DNA of 33,010 nt from 2-01-FULL-33-17 sp964401705 (GCA_964401705.1 CAYNZJ010000008.1:1-33010); one strand, 5' to 3'; positions 1 to 7,812 are shown, counted from the stretch's first letter. The notes: generated by a model not told the origin, from the letters alone. Program-made: numbers and translations.

Positions 1-1193
1 CCATGGGTTGGTGGTTCAAATATATAAACATTACTAACACCATTAAAAGCATCATCATACCAAGACAAATTTCCACGATTACGCCAACCAAAAGTATGTG
101 GTTCAAAAATACAAATTATATTTTTTGTAGGATAGTGTAGTTTAACGGCACTAATGTCCGCTACGGCTTTGGCATATGATGAACCGTACGATTCGATAAT
201 TGGGATTTGTGAACTACTAACTTTTTTATCTAGTCTACCTTTGACTCCATGGCAAATTTTAATTGCATTTTGTAGTTCTATAGGGGACACAAGGCCCTTT
301 TCTAGTAGCATTGCAGATACACCAACAATGTTTAATATATTATGTTCACCTAACAGAATTGTTTCAATTTTAATTATAAATTCGCCATCTTTGTATAAAT
401 CAAAACTAGTTACTGGACCGTATGAAATATTTATAGGGTAATAATTATATTCATTATTTAATCCATAGCTAATTTTTTTACAATTTGATTGATTCAATAT
501 ACTTTTTATATGCATTCCATCTCCAGCATAAACCAAACACCCATCATCTGGAATTAATTTAAGTAATTCTTTGTAAGGTAATAAATAGTCTTCGACCGTT
601 GGATAAACATTAATATGGTCATGTTCACACGAAGTTAAAATTACATTTTGTGGGTTGTAATGCAGGAATTTTGCACTGTTATCAAAGTTTGCCGACGGGT
701 ATTCATCACCTTCAAGTACAAAAATATTTGAGTTAGATATTTTACCAGAATCTAGTAAATCTATTGGCACAGCTCCAATAAAATATGATGGATTTTTGCC
801 AGCATTTTCTAATATAAAACTAGTTAATGTAGTAATGCTGGATTTACCAAATGATCCTGCGCAAATTATTGTGTCTTTATTTTTAGTTAATTGATTTATA
901 ATTTGCGGGAAGGAAACAACTTTATTGGGTGTTGTAAAAGCATGAGCCACCTCGGTATTAGACTCGGGGACTAATTTGGCATGTTTACCAATAACAATAT
1001 AATCCACATCATTTGGAATATTTTCGGGCTTGTGTCCTGTATAAAATGTAATGTTATGACTGGTTAAATAACTCAGCATTGGTTCGTAGAATCCTTCGTC
1101 TGATCCAGTAACACTGTGGCCTTGGGATTGCATCATTACTGCGAGTGTACCCATTGCTTTGCCGCATATTCCTATAAAATGGTATTTGCTCAT
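1..1193 (-). CDS. Mur-ligase-like amide ligase (Mpl/MurC type), 3' end outside window
   Basis: The reading frame opens at 1193 and runs off the left edge after 397 codons, so the end of the C-terminal domain is missing. The order of motifs is that of Mur ligases: an N-terminal Rossmann domain (HFIGICGKAMG, residues 5-15), a P-loop (AGSFGKSS, 112-119), EGDEY (161-165) followed by FLHY, HDH (191-193), GEHNILN (282-288) and GVKGRL (316-321). EGDEY followed by FLHY fits Mpl (UDP-MurNAc:tripeptide ligase) better than MurC. Odd points: the usual GTHGKT P-loop reads GSFGKS, and the normally conserved DxAHHP motif of domain 3 reads ESYGSSYAKA (334-343), so a conserved histidine pair is lost. ATP-dependent amide-bond formation is known for the family; the substrate here is unknown. 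It starts two bases after the stop of the upstream gene, so the two are co-transcribed. Confidence 0.8.
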   Translation of the reverse strand, partial: MSKYHFIGICGKAMGTLAVMMQSQGHSVTGSDEGFYEPMLSYLTSHNITFYTGHKPENIPNDVDYIVIGKHAKLVPESNTEVAHAFTTPNKVVSFPQIINQLTKNKDTIICAGSFGKSSITTLTSFILENAGKNPSYFIGAVPIDLLDSGKISNSNIFVLEGDEYPSANFDNSAKFLHYNPQNVILTSCEHDHINVYPTVEDYLLPYKELLKLIPDDGCLVYAGDGMHIKSILNQSNCKKISYGLNNEYNYYPINISYGPVTSFDLYKDGEFIIKIETILLGEHNILNIVGVSAMLLEKGLVSPIELQNAIKICHGVKGRLDKKVSSSQIPIIESYGSSYAKAVADISAVKLHYPTKNIICIFEPHTFGWRNRGNLSWYDDAFNGVSNVYIFEPPTH

Positions 1194-1195
1194 AT

Positions 1196-2506
1196 TTAAC
1201 GTTTAAAACCTATTAATCTATTTTGCATTGGTAAAATTATATCATTAAATTTCATATTATCATCAGGACCTTGCCAGATTGAACCCAAAGCAATATCAAT
1301 TGCTGTTTTGTATCGATTTTCCTCATTTGGTAATTCTCCAGTTGTTAATGAATTAGTGCGGACATTTGTTATGTCAATTGGTAGTAAATTACTTTTGACC
1401 CATGTATTTTTATAATCAGTTAAGTATGTAGTTTGTTTAAAGCTACCAAAACATTGAAAACCATTTAAAAATGAAAGTACCGTAAACCCCATAAAAACCC
1501 CAGGGCAAAATTGGGTATTTTTTAATTTTTCTATAAGTTTCTCGGGTGTCACACGTTCTTCGCTTATGGTATTTTTTAAAATTAATTCATCAATATATGC
1601 TTTGACTTGTTTTTTTCCATTTTGTGAATCAATAACATCGTAGAAAAAATGAGCATATTCTCGCCAAACATCCATAATTTGTTTATGAAAAATTTCTTCA
1701 AAAAACATTTTATAAATAAAGTGATCTTTGTTATTTAAAACTAAACATAAATAGTTTGATACAACTTCGTTTATATCAATATAAATTATTTTTTCATTAT
1801 TGAATAATTTTTTACTAAATTCGTTAGTGCTATTAACCATTAGTTTTGTAAAATCTGTATCACCGTCTTTGTATTTTAAATAGTCTTTTACTGGACCTGT
1901 TAAATAAGGATAAATTTTTTTAAATGATTCTGGAATTTTTGATCGATAGACTAACTCATCTCTTTGATTATTTTCATATAAAGAAAGTCTATTATATTTT
2001 TCATCTTTTACATCCCGAATTCTATCCAATTGGCGTTTTTTAAAAATAGGGTAATAAATACTGTTTTCATCTATAACATCTTTAAAATCTCTATTTATGT
2101 TACAAGAAAGTACAGCAGGGTAAGAATCATTCCCAAAAGGTATACCAGAAAAGGTTCCAACAATATAATAAACATCAAGAGGAATAGATTTTAGAGCTAT
2201 AGAATGCAGAGTTAATGATGGGACAGATGTTGAATCTAGTAATCCAGTATGTGAAGCCGTTTGAATGGTACGATATTTTTGCATTGAATTTATAATTTCA
2301 TCCCAAATATTTTCATTTACACCAACTCTTTTAAATTCTGTTTTAAAGGCCTTGATTAGTTCAGGTTCAAAAGGGATATCGGTATTATAAGACCAAAGAT
2401 ATTTACTATACTGTGCAATAGTTAAATCACCACTGTTTTTAATGACATTGGCTAGTGTATCTTTGCCTTGCGACAAAAGAGTATAAATAAGTTCTTTAAT
2501 TTCCAC
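1196..2506 (-). CDS. Unknown 436-residue protein upstream of the Mur-ligase-like gene
   Basis: I do not recognise a firm family. The protein is soluble-looking, with no signal peptide and no clear membrane segment, and is rich in K, N, I and Y. Around residues 80-105 it carries QTASHTGLLDSTSVPSLTL followed by a hydrophobic strand. This is faintly like the TGQQxGLxxGPLY region near residue 80 of BshC cysteine-adding enzymes, but the resemblance is too weak for a function. The start is GTG at 2506. An extended -10 box (TGATATATT) ends six bases before it, which supports both the start and leaderless transcription. Its stop lies two bases before the ATG of the Mur-ligase-like gene, so the pair forms a two-gene operon and probably works in one pathway. 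A substrate-preparing partner of the ligase is a guess from context only. Confidence 0.75.
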   Translation of the reverse strand: MEIKELIYTLLSQGKDTLANVIKNSGDLTIAQYSKYLWSYNTDIPFEPELIKAFKTEFKRVGVNENIWDEIINSMQKYRTIQTASHTGLLDSTSVPSLTLHSIALKSIPLDVYYIVGTFSGIPFGNDSYPAVLSCNINRDFKDVIDENSIYYPIFKKRQLDRIRDVKDEKYNRLSLYENNQRDELVYRSKIPESFKKIYPYLTGPVKDYLKYKDGDTDFTKLMVNSTNEFSKKLFNNEKIIYIDINEVVSNYLCLVLNNKDHFIYKMFFEEIFHKQIMDVWREYAHFFYDVIDSQNGKKQVKAYIDELILKNTISEERVTPEKLIEKLKNTQFCPGVFMGFTVLSFLNGFQCFGSFKQTTYLTDYKNTWVKSNLLPIDITNVRTNSLTTGELPNEENRYKTAIDIALGSIWQGPDDNMKFNDIILPMQNRLIGFKR

Positions 2507-2512
2507 AAAACT

Positions 2513-2534
2513 AATATATCATATATGATATATT
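2513..2534 (-). promoter_or_regulatory. Promoter and palindrome of the 2506 operon
   Basis: On the minus strand TGA followed by TATATT (2521 to 2513) is an extended -10 box ending six bases before the GTG at 2506. The box lies inside a perfect 22-base palindrome, 2513-2534, with half-site AATATATC around ATATAT. It could be an operator for a dimeric regulator, or just AT-rich symmetry. Confidence 0.5.
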
Positions 2535-2581
2535 TTTTCTATTTGATAAAAGTCTAAAATTTTGGTAAGCTTTTTAAATAA

Positions 2582-2636
2582 GCGCGGTTAGCTGTCTTGG
2601 TAGATATCAACGCGTCGGGTAAGTTCCGTTACAAAT
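2582..2636 (+). pseudogene. tRNA-like remnant upstream of tRNA-Val
   Basis: The 12 bases GCGCGGTTAGCT at 2582-2593 are identical to the acceptor and D-arm start of the tRNA-Val gene 69 bases downstream, and TTGGTAGA follows in register, as in the D-loop. A T-arm-like hairpin, GTAA-GTTCCG-TTAC, follows. No anticodon arm and no 3' acceptor strand complementary to GCGCGGT can be formed. It therefore looks like a decayed or partial tRNA duplicate and not a working tRNA. Confidence 0.4.
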
Positions 2637-2650
2637 TTGTTATTGGTTAT

Positions 2651-2723
2651 GCGCGGTTAGCTCAGTTGGTAGAGCGCGTCATTGACGTTGACGATGTCAC
2701 AGGTTCGACTCCTGTATCGCGCA
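2651..2723 (+). tRNA. tRNA-Val (anticodon GAC)
   Basis: A full cloverleaf folds: acceptor GCGCGGT/ATCGCGC, D-stem GCTC/GAGC, anticodon stem CGTCA/TGACG with loop TTGACGT, and T-stem ACAGG/CCTGT with loop TTCGACT. The anticodon GAC reads valine GTC and GTT codons. The discriminator is A at 2723. The 3' CCA is not encoded, because the next bases are CAAAA, so it must be added by a CCA-adding enzyme. Confidence 0.95.
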
Positions 2724-2758
2724 CAAAATTTAAAGTGCTTTAAAAAAAGCAGATAATC

Positions 2759-2767
2759 TGCTACTAT
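2759..2767 (+). promoter_or_regulatory. Extended -10 promoter of the nucleotidyltransferase gene
   Basis: TGC followed by TACTAT ends six bases before the ATG at 2774. The TG lies in the right arm of a small hairpin (AGCAGA-TAA-TCTGCT, 2749-2763) just after the tRNA. Confidence 0.5.
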
Positions 2768-2773
2768 AGCTGA

Positions 2774-3523
2774 ATGGAAAATATTCAAGTAATAATACTG
2801 GCTGGGGGAAAAGGCAAAAGAATGGAAACCGTTATCCCTAAAGTCTTAGTGCCTTTTCATGGTAAACCAATGGTGGATTATGTTATTGAAGCTGTTAACC
2901 ACAGCGGTATTACCAATAAACCAATATTGGTTGTTGGTTATGAATCAGGCCAAGTTATGGACCATGTGGGGGATAAAGCTAATTATGTAGTTCAAACCGA
3001 GCAACTAGGTACCGGCCATGCTGTAAAATGTGCACAGGAAGCCGTAGGCGCTAGCATAGAGCATATTATGGTTCTTTATGGTGATATGCCTAATATCACC
3101 GGAGCAATGATAGCTAACTTGGCTAAGACCCATTTAGATAATAATAAAAACCTAACAATGGCAACAGTAGTTGTTCCTGAATTTGGGTCGTGGTATAGCT
3201 CGTTTTTAGGATTTGGTAGAATTGTGCGTAATGCCAATGGTGAGATCGAAAAAATTGTGGAATATAAAGATGCAAGTGATCAGGAAAAAGAAATCAAAGA
3301 AGTTAACCCAGCATATTTTTGCTTTAAAAAGGACTGGCTATTTTCTAATTTAGAAAAAGTTAAAAATGAAAATGCACAAGGTGAATATTATTTAACTGAT
3401 ATGGTTTATTTAGCTGCAAACGAGGGGATAGCATCGGTACACATTTCACCTGAAGAGGCACTTGGTGTAAACACAATTGAACAACTACGGGAATTGGAGC
3501 AAATAATAAAAAAAACTGATTAA
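2774..3523 (+). CDS. Sugar-1-phosphate nucleotidyltransferase (GlmU N-terminal domain type)
   Basis: It probably makes UDP-GlcNAc from UTP and GlcNAc-1-phosphate, the precursor for MurA and MurG in peptidoglycan synthesis. The N-terminal LAGGKGKRM (residues 9-17) is the nucleotide-binding signature, followed by PKVLVPFHGKPM. QTEQLGTGHAV and YGDMP are the UTP-binding and metal-binding stretches of GlmU uridylyltransferases. At 249 residues it stops where GlmU would continue into its left-handed beta-helix acetyltransferase domain, so acetylation of GlcN-1-P must come from another protein or GlcNAc-1-P must be supplied. The upstream promoter places transcription at or near the ATG, and no Shine-Dalgarno is seen. 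A related NDP-sugar pyrophosphorylase with another hexose is possible. Confidence 0.85.
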   Translation: MENIQVIILAGGKGKRMETVIPKVLVPFHGKPMVDYVIEAVNHSGITNKPILVVGYESGQVMDHVGDKANYVVQTEQLGTGHAVKCAQEAVGASIEHIMVLYGDMPNITGAMIANLAKTHLDNNKNLTMATVVVPEFGSWYSSFLGFGRIVRNANGEIEKIVEYKDASDQEKEIKEVNPAYFCFKKDWLFSNLEKVKNENAQGEYYLTDMVYLAANEGIASVHISPEEALGVNTIEQLRELEQIIKKTD

Positions 3524-3538
3524 ATTAATCAGTTTTTT
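3510..3538. terminator. Bidirectional terminator between convergent genes
   Basis: A perfect 13-bp stem, AAAAAACTGATTA / TAATCAGTTTTTT, has loop AAT. The stop codon of the nucleotidyltransferase is inside the hairpin. The A/T flanks give a T-run in both directions, serving this gene and trxB. A second small hairpin (CCAGGC-CTT-GCCTGG, 3543-3557) lies between it and trxB. Confidence 0.75.
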
Positions 3539-3558
3539 AAGTCCAGGCCTTGCCTGGG

Positions 3559-4503
3559 CTAGTGGCCAGTGTGGATATATTGGTAGATGTCTTCAACAGC
3601 TTTAACTGCGTCACCAGCAGCAATGTTGTTTTGATGATATAGACCATTTGTAACGTCTCCTGCACCCCAAATACCTAATGTATTTGTACGCTGATTCATA
3701 GGATTAACAATTATATTATTTGTTGGAGTTAGTTCTACTGTATCTTTTATAAAATCTGTATTTGGAATTTGGCCAACTTCTACAAATATTCCACCAGTTG
3801 GAATAGTGTGTTCTTCATCGGTTATTTTGTCTTTATAAGTAAGAGAATTTACAAACATCTCACCATCTACTCGCATAATATCTGCATTCATTATGGCTTT
3901 GATGTTTGGTTTTTGGAGAGCTTTTTCTACAGTTATTTTGTCGGCCTTAAATTCAGCATTACGATGGATTATAGTTACACTTTTACAATATGCGGATAGT
4001 TGTAGCGCAGATTCAATACCCGCATTACCACCACCAATAACTAATACATCTTGTCCTGAAAAAACTGGTCCATCACAACTAGCACAATATGTGATACCTT
4101 TGTGTTCAAATTTATCTGCATTTTCGGCATCTAATTTACGACGGTTTGAACCTGATGCAACTAATACTGATTTTGTATTTAAGTTTTTACCACCATCTGT
4201 TGTTACTGTAAAAGTATTATCAGAATTTTTTATAATATTAGTTACTTTTTCATTTTCAATTGAATCCAAAAATGGTCCAACATATGATAATGCATGGTCT
4301 TTCAAATCGCTAGCTAATTTATGGCCAGCAATTTCTTTGGTGCCAATCCAGTTATAGATTGTTTCAGATACTTGAGATTGTCCACCCCACTCGGACACAA
4401 TAATTGCAGTTGATAGTTGTTTACGAACAGCATAAACAGTCGCAGCTGATCCAGCCGGACCACCACCAATAATTACCAAATCATAAATTTTGTTTTCATT
4501 CAT
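3559..4503 (-). CDS. trxB: Thioredoxin reductase-like FAD/NAD(P) oxidoreductase
   Basis: This 314-residue flavoprotein probably passes electrons from a pyridine nucleotide to thioredoxin. FAD-binding GGGPAGSAA lies at residues 13-21, the redox-active CASC (Cys140, Cys143) is followed by DGP, and the second Rossmann motif VIGGGNAGIESA is at 154-165. The C-terminal GIWGAGDVTNG is the FAD-binding ATG/GD motif. The segment that reads HRRDxFRA in NADPH-dependent enzymes is HRNAEFKA here, so cofactor preference may differ from the E. coli enzyme. It is transcribed after ftsZ but has its own TATAAT eight bases before the ATG and is separated by a terminator, so it is its own transcription unit. No thioredoxin gene is in the window. 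Confidence 0.9.
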   Translation of the reverse strand: MNENKIYDLVIIGGGPAGSAATVYAVRKQLSTAIIVSEWGGQSQVSETIYNWIGTKEIAGHKLASDLKDHALSYVGPFLDSIENEKVTNIIKNSDNTFTVTTDGGKNLNTKSVLVASGSNRRKLDAENADKFEHKGITYCASCDGPVFSGQDVLVIGGGNAGIESALQLSAYCKSVTIIHRNAEFKADKITVEKALQKPNIKAIMNADIMRVDGEMFVNSLTYKDKITDEEHTIPTGGIFVEVGQIPNTDFIKDTVELTPTNNIIVNPMNQRTNTLGIWGAGDVTNGLYHQNNIAAGDAVKAVEDIYQYIHTGH

Positions 4504-4511
4504 AGGATCAT

Positions 4512-4517
4512 ATTATA
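4512..4517 (-). promoter_or_regulatory. -10 promoter element of trxB
   Basis: TATAAT within TAGTGTATAATA on the minus strand ends eight bases before the ATG. It directly follows the T-run of the ftsZ terminator. The same 12 bases recur at the promoter of the small basic gene near 22720. Confidence 0.65.
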
Positions 4518-4521
4518 CACT

Positions 4522-4552
4522 AAAAAACACCCCAGTAAAATGGGATGTTTTT
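4522..4552 (-). terminator. Terminator of ftsZ
   Basis: Minus strand: AAAAACA and CCCA pair with TGGG and TGTTTTT around loop TTTTAC, with one mismatch, and the right arm ends in a T-run. It sits directly after the ftsZ stop and overlaps the trxB promoter zone. Confidence 0.75.
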
Positions 4553-4559
4553 ATTAGAA

Positions 4560-5771
4560 TTATCTTTTACTTCTTCTTAGAAAAGCAGGGACACTTGACC
4601 AATCATCGGTTCCTGCGTCTTCACCAATTGTATCATCAATGATTATGTCTGGAGTTTTTTCTATATTTGTTTTTATTAAAACATTATCATTTTGATTAGC
4701 TAATGCTGCTGGAGAATTTTGAGTATCGTATGAATTTGTCCTACTTTCATCTGGTGTTCGAATAGTTGTATTTAATATTGGTTGAGAGTTTTGGTTTATT
4801 GATCTTTTTGGCATATCAGTAGGGAATCCTGTTGCAATAAGTGTAATTTTTATTTCATGTTTGTTTAGTTTATCATCTCTTATCATTCCAAAGATAACTT
4901 TTGCATCTTTATCAACATTTTGAGTTATAAGATTAGCAGCTTCGGAAACTTCATGAATAGACAAGTCATCACTCCCAGCGATAGCTAGTAATACTCCTTT
5001 GGCACCACTAATTGATAAATCAAGCAATGGGGAATTAATAGCTTCCATTGCGGCTTTGGCTGCACGGCCTTCACCAGCGGCCCGACCAATACCCATTAGA
5101 GCTGATCCAGCATTTGCCATAACAGCGCGGATATCAGCAAAGTCCACATTGATCATTCCAGGAGTTGTGATTAATTCAGAAATGCCTTCTACTGCTTGAC
5201 GTAAGATTTCATCACACATTGCAAAAGCATCTTTAAATGATGTATCTTTTGGAGCAACAGAAAGAATTCTTTCGTTAGGGATAACGATTATTGCATCTAC
5301 TTCTTGCTCAAGATCAGCAATACCTTTTTCTGCAAGTCGCATTCTTTGAGCACCTTCAAAGAAAAATGGTTTTGTAACAACAGCTACAGTTAGTATACCT
5401 TGTTCTCTTGTTGCAGCAGCAACTATTGGGCTAGCTCCAGTACCTGTACCACCACCCATTCCACAGGCAATAAATACCATGTCAGCACCTTTTACTGCAT
5501 CTTGGATTTCAGCTTTTGTTTCTTCAGCTGCTTTGCGACCAATGTCTGGGTTCATACCAGCACCAAGTCCACGAGTAAGATTTTTACCTAAATGAATTTT
5601 CTTTTCAGCTAGAGATTTATGCAAGTCTTGAGTATCGGTGTTCATTGCAATAAACTCGACTCCTTTAACTTTAGACTCAACCATATGGTTAAGAGCATTG
5701 TTTCCAGAACCTCCGACTCCTATAACTTTAATGCGAGCAAATGTTTCTATTGGTGTGTCAACCTTGGCCAT
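4560..5771 (-). CDS. ftsZ: Cell division GTPase FtsZ
   Basis: FtsZ polymerises at mid-cell into the Z-ring that organises septation. The 403-residue protein has the tubulin signature GGGTGTG (106-112), the N-terminal GVGGSGNNA loop (18-26) and the T7 synergy loop NVDFADIRA that completes the neighbour's GTPase site. After the conserved core (to about residue 320) comes a variable linker of about 70 residues rich in N, T and D. It ends in VPAFLRRSKR, the conserved C-terminal peptide that binds FtsA and other tethers. It is the last gene of rpsU-ybeY-ftsA-ftsZ, 91 bases after ftsA. That gap holds an extra promoter, so ftsZ can be expressed above ftsA, which fits the usual excess of FtsZ over FtsA. 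Confidence 0.98.
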   Translation of the reverse strand: MAKVDTPIETFARIKVIGVGGSGNNALNHMVESKVKGVEFIAMNTDTQDLHKSLAEKKIHLGKNLTRGLGAGMNPDIGRKAAEETKAEIQDAVKGADMVFIACGMGGGTGTGASPIVAAATREQGILTVAVVTKPFFFEGAQRMRLAEKGIADLEQEVDAIIVIPNERILSVAPKDTSFKDAFAMCDEILRQAVEGISELITTPGMINVDFADIRAVMANAGSALMGIGRAAGEGRAAKAAMEAINSPLLDLSISGAKGVLLAIAGSDDLSIHEVSEAANLITQNVDKDAKVIFGMIRDDKLNKHEIKITLIATGFPTDMPKRSINQNSQPILNTTIRTPDESRTNSYDTQNSPAALANQNDNVLIKTNIEKTPDIIIDDTIGEDAGTDDWSSVPAFLRRSKR

Positions 5772-5802
5772 AACTTAGAATAAATTAACGTATAACTTCC
5801 CA

Positions 5803-5831
5803 ACTATAGCAGAAAAGACAGAAACTAACAA
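5803..5831 (-). promoter_or_regulatory. Internal promoter of ftsZ
   Basis: Minus strand: TTGTTA (5831-5826), a 17-base spacer including TGC, then TATAGT (5808-5803). The predicted start is about 25 bases before the ftsZ ATG, one of the few short leaders in the window. Confidence 0.55.
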
Positions 5832-5862
5832 ATAGCTTATGCACCGAGCTAATTTAACTATA

Positions 5863-7047
5863 TTAAGGCATTAAATCATGCAAAAAAGCTTTGATTTTAT
5901 TAGTTATATTATTATTTCCAGTTGTATTTATATTTTTTGAATTAGTAAACTCATTTTGAGTATAAGCGCATAATCCATAAGAGACAATCCAAGAAACATC
6001 TCGAATTCGGGGCTTCATTTGTAGTAAATGTTCTGGAATTCCAACACGAGTTGGTAGTTTTAAACTGCTTCTAGCTAAGGATTCAATTTGTGCAATGTGT
6101 GAACCTCCACCAGTGATAACAATTCCAGCAGGTAACAATGCATCGCGATTTATTTTTTTTAAATGTTTTTCGATTAGTTCAAAAATATCACGTAGTCGGG
6201 CTTCGATAATTTCAGATAATTTTCTTTCGCTGTGTCCACCTATTGTTCTACCTGTTTTTATCATCTCAGCTTCTTCAATTCCAATTTTTAAACCAAGAGC
6301 GATATCTTTTGTAAAATCAGACCCACCAATAGGGAAGACTTGTAGTGATAGTGGTAGCCCATGTTCATAAACAATAGTTGATACTGTTTCTGCTCCAATG
6401 TTTGCAAGCATGACTCCATTTTGTCTTTGGCTTTCTGTTAATGCAACCTTAGAAGCAGCAATTGGTGAAGCCACAATATTTTCTATCTCTATTCCCATTT
6501 CAGTAAATAAATCTAGCATATCAGTTAAATGCTGAGCTAAACAAATAACAAACAAAACTCTAACTTCTATACGACTACCACGCATACCTAGTGGTCTACC
6601 TAGAACTTCTTTACCATCAATTTTATATAGTAAAGGTATTGTATGTAAAACTTCCCGATTAGTTAAATCAATTTTTTTGTTAGCTTCTGCAATGGCTTTT
6701 TCAATATCATTATCGTTTACTATACCATCGGCTCTAGTTACTACGGTGTCTCCTGATGAAATAACCGAAGTAACGCTAATCCCACCAATAGATACATTTA
6801 CTTTTTTAACTTCAATATGGGATTGTTCTTTTAATTGGTTTATTAATGTTTGGATTGTGTTTTTGGCACTTTGGATATGCGTAATATAACCGCTCCGAAG
6901 ACCCATTGATTCACAAGCGGCAACTGCAATTATTTCAGGATAATCATTTTCTTCATTATTATTACGCAAAGTAACAATAGCTCGGGCTGTATGAGTCCCA
7001 ATGTCAATTCCTATCGTATGATTTTGTTGTTTATTTCTTCCGAGCAT
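5863..7047 (-). CDS. ftsA: Cell division protein FtsA
   Basis: FtsA is an actin-fold ATPase that anchors FtsZ to the membrane and recruits later division proteins. The N-terminal phosphate-1 motif IGIDIGTHTARAIV begins near residue 12, followed by the 1C-domain segment with VSIGGISV and the second phosphate motif ANIGAETVSTIVYE. ITGGGSHIAQIESLA is the adenosine motif. The last dozen residues (NKIKAFLHDLMP) form a plausible amphipathic membrane-targeting helix after a polar linker. At 394 residues it is a little shorter than E. coli FtsA. Its start overlaps the last 17 bases of ybeY, so translation is probably coupled. Confidence 0.95.
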   Translation of the reverse strand: MLGRNKQQNHTIGIDIGTHTARAIVTLRNNNEENDYPEIIAVAACESMGLRSGYITHIQSAKNTIQTLINQLKEQSHIEVKKVNVSIGGISVTSVISSGDTVVTRADGIVNDNDIEKAIAEANKKIDLTNREVLHTIPLLYKIDGKEVLGRPLGMRGSRIEVRVLFVICLAQHLTDMLDLFTEMGIEIENIVASPIAASKVALTESQRQNGVMLANIGAETVSTIVYEHGLPLSLQVFPIGGSDFTKDIALGLKIGIEEAEMIKTGRTIGGHSERKLSEIIEARLRDIFELIEKHLKKINRDALLPAGIVITGGGSHIAQIESLARSSLKLPTRVGIPEHLLQMKPRIRDVSWIVSYGLCAYTQNEFTNSKNINTTGNNNITNKIKAFLHDLMP

Positions 7048-7459
7048 TTTTATTTAAATACAGTTTATTAAGTATTTTCTTTTCGTACTCTTCCATTGTA
7101 CTACTATGTTCCATTCCTTTCAAATGTAGACATCCGTGGATAAATAAAAAAACTAAATAAGTATCAAAATCCATATCAAAATCAGGAGCTTGTTTTTTTG
7201 CAGTTGGGAGATGGATAAAAATTTCACCTGTGTTTTTAGAATAAGGGAAAGATAAAATATTTGGGGTATAGTCTTTATTGCGATATTGTTGGTTAAGTTT
7301 TACAACTGTTTTTTTATCAGCAAAAACTAATGATAATTCATATTTTTTACCTAAGATATTGTTTTTAATATCAAGAAAAGGAAGGTTAAAATCCTTCCTT
7401 CCTGACACACTTTTTTGTTTAGCAGTATAGCTAATTGTTATTGTGTCGTTTAGCAACAT
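7031..7459 (-). CDS. ybeY: Endoribonuclease YbeY (rRNA maturation factor)
   Basis: YbeY is a zinc-dependent RNase involved in 16S rRNA 3'-end processing and ribosome quality control. The zinc motif HGCLHLKGMEH (His108, His112, His118) is intact and the length of 142 residues is typical. It lies five bases after rpsU and overlaps ftsA. A ribosome protein and an rRNA processing factor are thus placed at the head of the division operon, linking ribosome output to division genes by transcription. Confidence 0.95.
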   Translation of the reverse strand: MLLNDTITISYTAKQKSVSGRKDFNLPFLDIKNNILGKKYELSLVFADKKTVVKLNQQYRNKDYTPNILSFPYSKNTGEIFIHLPTAKKQAPDFDMDFDTYLVFLFIHGCLHLKGMEHSSTMEEYEKKILNKLYLNKNARKK

Positions 7460-7464
7460 TTTAT

Positions 7465-7728
7465 TTATGAAGATTTTTTAGCACCACGAACAACTCGAGG
7501 TTTGATTTTACCTAGTTTTTTAAGTTTTTCAATTTCAACACCTTTTTTAAGACGTTTAATTTTATTAACCTTTTGAGCTAATTTTGATTTTGGTCGTTCG
7601 TTGTATCTTTTACCTCGAACTTTTGGAACAATTGCTGAATCTTGAACTTTCCGTTGAAAACGACGAAGTAAAGATGCGCCGGATTCAGTCCCAGCTTTTG
7701 TTACTTCTACTTGGTATGTTGTACTCAT
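7465..7728 (-). CDS. rpsU: 30S ribosomal protein S21
   Basis: The LLRRFQRKVQDSAIVPKVRGKR core (residues 20-41) matches the LRRFKR...R pattern of bS21, followed by a lysine- and arginine-rich helix. At 87 residues it is longer than the roughly 70 of E. coli, with a longer basic C-terminal tail. bS21 sits near the 16S 3' end that pairs with Shine-Dalgarno sequences. This is of interest because such sequences are almost absent from the genes here. It is the first gene of rpsU-ybeY-ftsA-ftsZ and has its own promoter. Confidence 0.9.
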   Translation of the reverse strand: MSTTYQVEVTKAGTESGASLLRRFQRKVQDSAIVPKVRGKRYNERPKSKLAQKVNKIKRLKKGVEIEKLKKLGKIKPRVVRGAKKSS

Positions 7729-7739
7729 ATATGTAACTT

Positions 7740-7767
7740 AATATAGCACATTATAAATATAATGCAA
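7740..7767 (-). promoter_or_regulatory. Promoter of the rpsU-ybeY-ftsA-ftsZ operon
   Basis: Minus strand: TTGCAT (7767-7762), 16-base spacer ending TGC, then TATATT (7745-7740). Its -35 box lies back to back with that of the divergent small gene. Confidence 0.6.
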
Positions 7768-7774
7768 AGCTGTA

Positions 7775-7804
7775 TTGACATAAATACAGGTATAAATGTA
7801 TTAT
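7775..7804 (+). promoter_or_regulatory. Promoter of the small acidic protein gene
   Basis: TTGACA (7775-7780), 18-base spacer, TATTAT (7799-7804). The predicted start is at or next to the ATG at 7813, so the mRNA is probably leaderless. This argues against the ATG at 7762, which would lie upstream of the promoter. Confidence 0.7.
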
Positions 7805-7812
7805 TTAGTTAT

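Noticed and set aside
154..441. Plus-strand ORF of 95 codons
   Set aside because: It lies wholly opposite the Mur-ligase-like gene, has no promoter and no recognisable motif, and its codons mirror the real gene.
7762..7812. Upstream ATG for the small acidic protein
   Set aside because: A strong promoter (TTGACA-18-TATTAT) lies within this stretch, so the mRNA would not contain the upstream ATG.
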